Under the pieces are notes generated by a model, which made no database searches, had not been told where the DNA came from, and worked only from the letters and a program-made list of their open reading frames with translations. From Bacteroidales bacterium (GTDB lineage Bacteria > Bacteroidota > Bacteroidia > Bacteroidales > Bacteroidaceae), in NCBI GenBank assembly GCA_004557285.1, contig SFEK01000012.1, forward strand, positions 1 through 23,880: a stretch of 23,880 nucleotides of DNA. The letters are read 5' to 3'. Of this stretch, positions 23,806-23,880 are shown piece by piece. A program made the position numbers and the translations under genes. Positions within the stretch are counted from its first letter, which is position 1, and every line of letters starts with the position of its first letter.

Positions 23806-23880
23806 ATGGCAGAAACTTTCATTTTTAGCGTGTTAATAATTGCTATATCTGCAATATTTTTGGGTGTAAAACTCATATTT
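23806..23880 (+). CDS. Start of a small membrane protein (partial)
   Basis: The first 25 codons read MAETFIFSVLIIAISAIFLGVKLIF and run off the end of the window. This is a single membrane segment with a short N-terminus. It resembles the start of small Bacteroidales proteins related to the Na+-NQR maturation factor NqrM, which continue with a cysteine-containing cytoplasmic part; that part is outside the window, so the assignment is tentative. A consensus -7 box just upstream supports a real start. It is divergent from pepD. Confidence 0.6.
   Translation, partial: MAETFIFSVLIIAISAIFLGVKLIF

Noticed and set aside
23673..23876. 67-codon minus-strand ORF at the window end
   Set aside because: It overlaps the promoter and start of the small membrane protein on the plus strand and has no supporting signal.

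Overview
The window looks like chromosomal DNA from a Prevotella-like member of the Bacteroidales. The signs are the Bacteroidetes -7 promoter box TAnnTTTG in front of several genes, the scarcity of Shine-Dalgarno sites, type IX secretion (T9SS) sorting domains, a GldE homologue, the carboxynorspermidine decarboxylase NspC, and the overall resemblance of Lon, Tgt, UvrA and HtpG to Bacteroides/Prevotella proteins. No mobile element, CRISPR array or phage gene was seen. Most genes are housekeeping or cell-envelope genes.

Layout. 1-176: the 3' end of a secreted-protein gene and its terminator. 266-6445 (+): lon, tgt, an LptF/LptG-type permease and a DEAD-box RNA helicase, tightly packed and probably one operon behind a TAACTTTG promoter. 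6414-8840 (-): ssb, gldE and an Sfp-type phosphopantetheinyl transferase; the last overlaps the helicase 3' end tail to tail. 8898-9449 (-): an unrecognised 183-aa protein, directly behind a four-tRNA cluster at 9473-9875 (Gly-GCC, Leu-CAG, Leu-GAG, Gly-GCC in transcription order) with a consensus promoter. 10011-13314 (-): a three-gene unit encoding a secreted LysM plus periplasmic-binding-protein-like protein, an outer-membrane beta-barrel and NspC. 13472-15325 (-): a secreted Omp28-like protein with a CGYC thioredoxin-like motif, a C-terminal sorting signal and a structured leader. 15624-16346 (+): a secreted protein with a T9SS type B (gliding-motility) C-terminal domain. 16428-19259 (+): uvrA, facing htpG (19346-21403, -) across a bidirectional terminator. 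21535-21795 (+): a promoter and terminator enclosing about 220 nt with no recognisable gene, a candidate small RNA. 21795-23649 (-): a lipoprotein gene coupled to pepD. 23806 to the end (+): the start of a small membrane protein.

Functional themes are protein quality control (Lon, HtpG, PepD), nucleic-acid maintenance and translation (UvrA, SSB, the RNA helicase, Tgt, tRNAs) and envelope biogenesis (LPS permease, LysM protein, barrel, T9SS cargo). I found no obvious novel multi-gene system. The most interesting leads are the unassigned transcript near 21.6 kb, the structured leader at 15.4 kb, the loss of metal-ligand cysteines in Tgt and UvrA, and the LysM/receptor-fold protein linked to a barrel and nspC.
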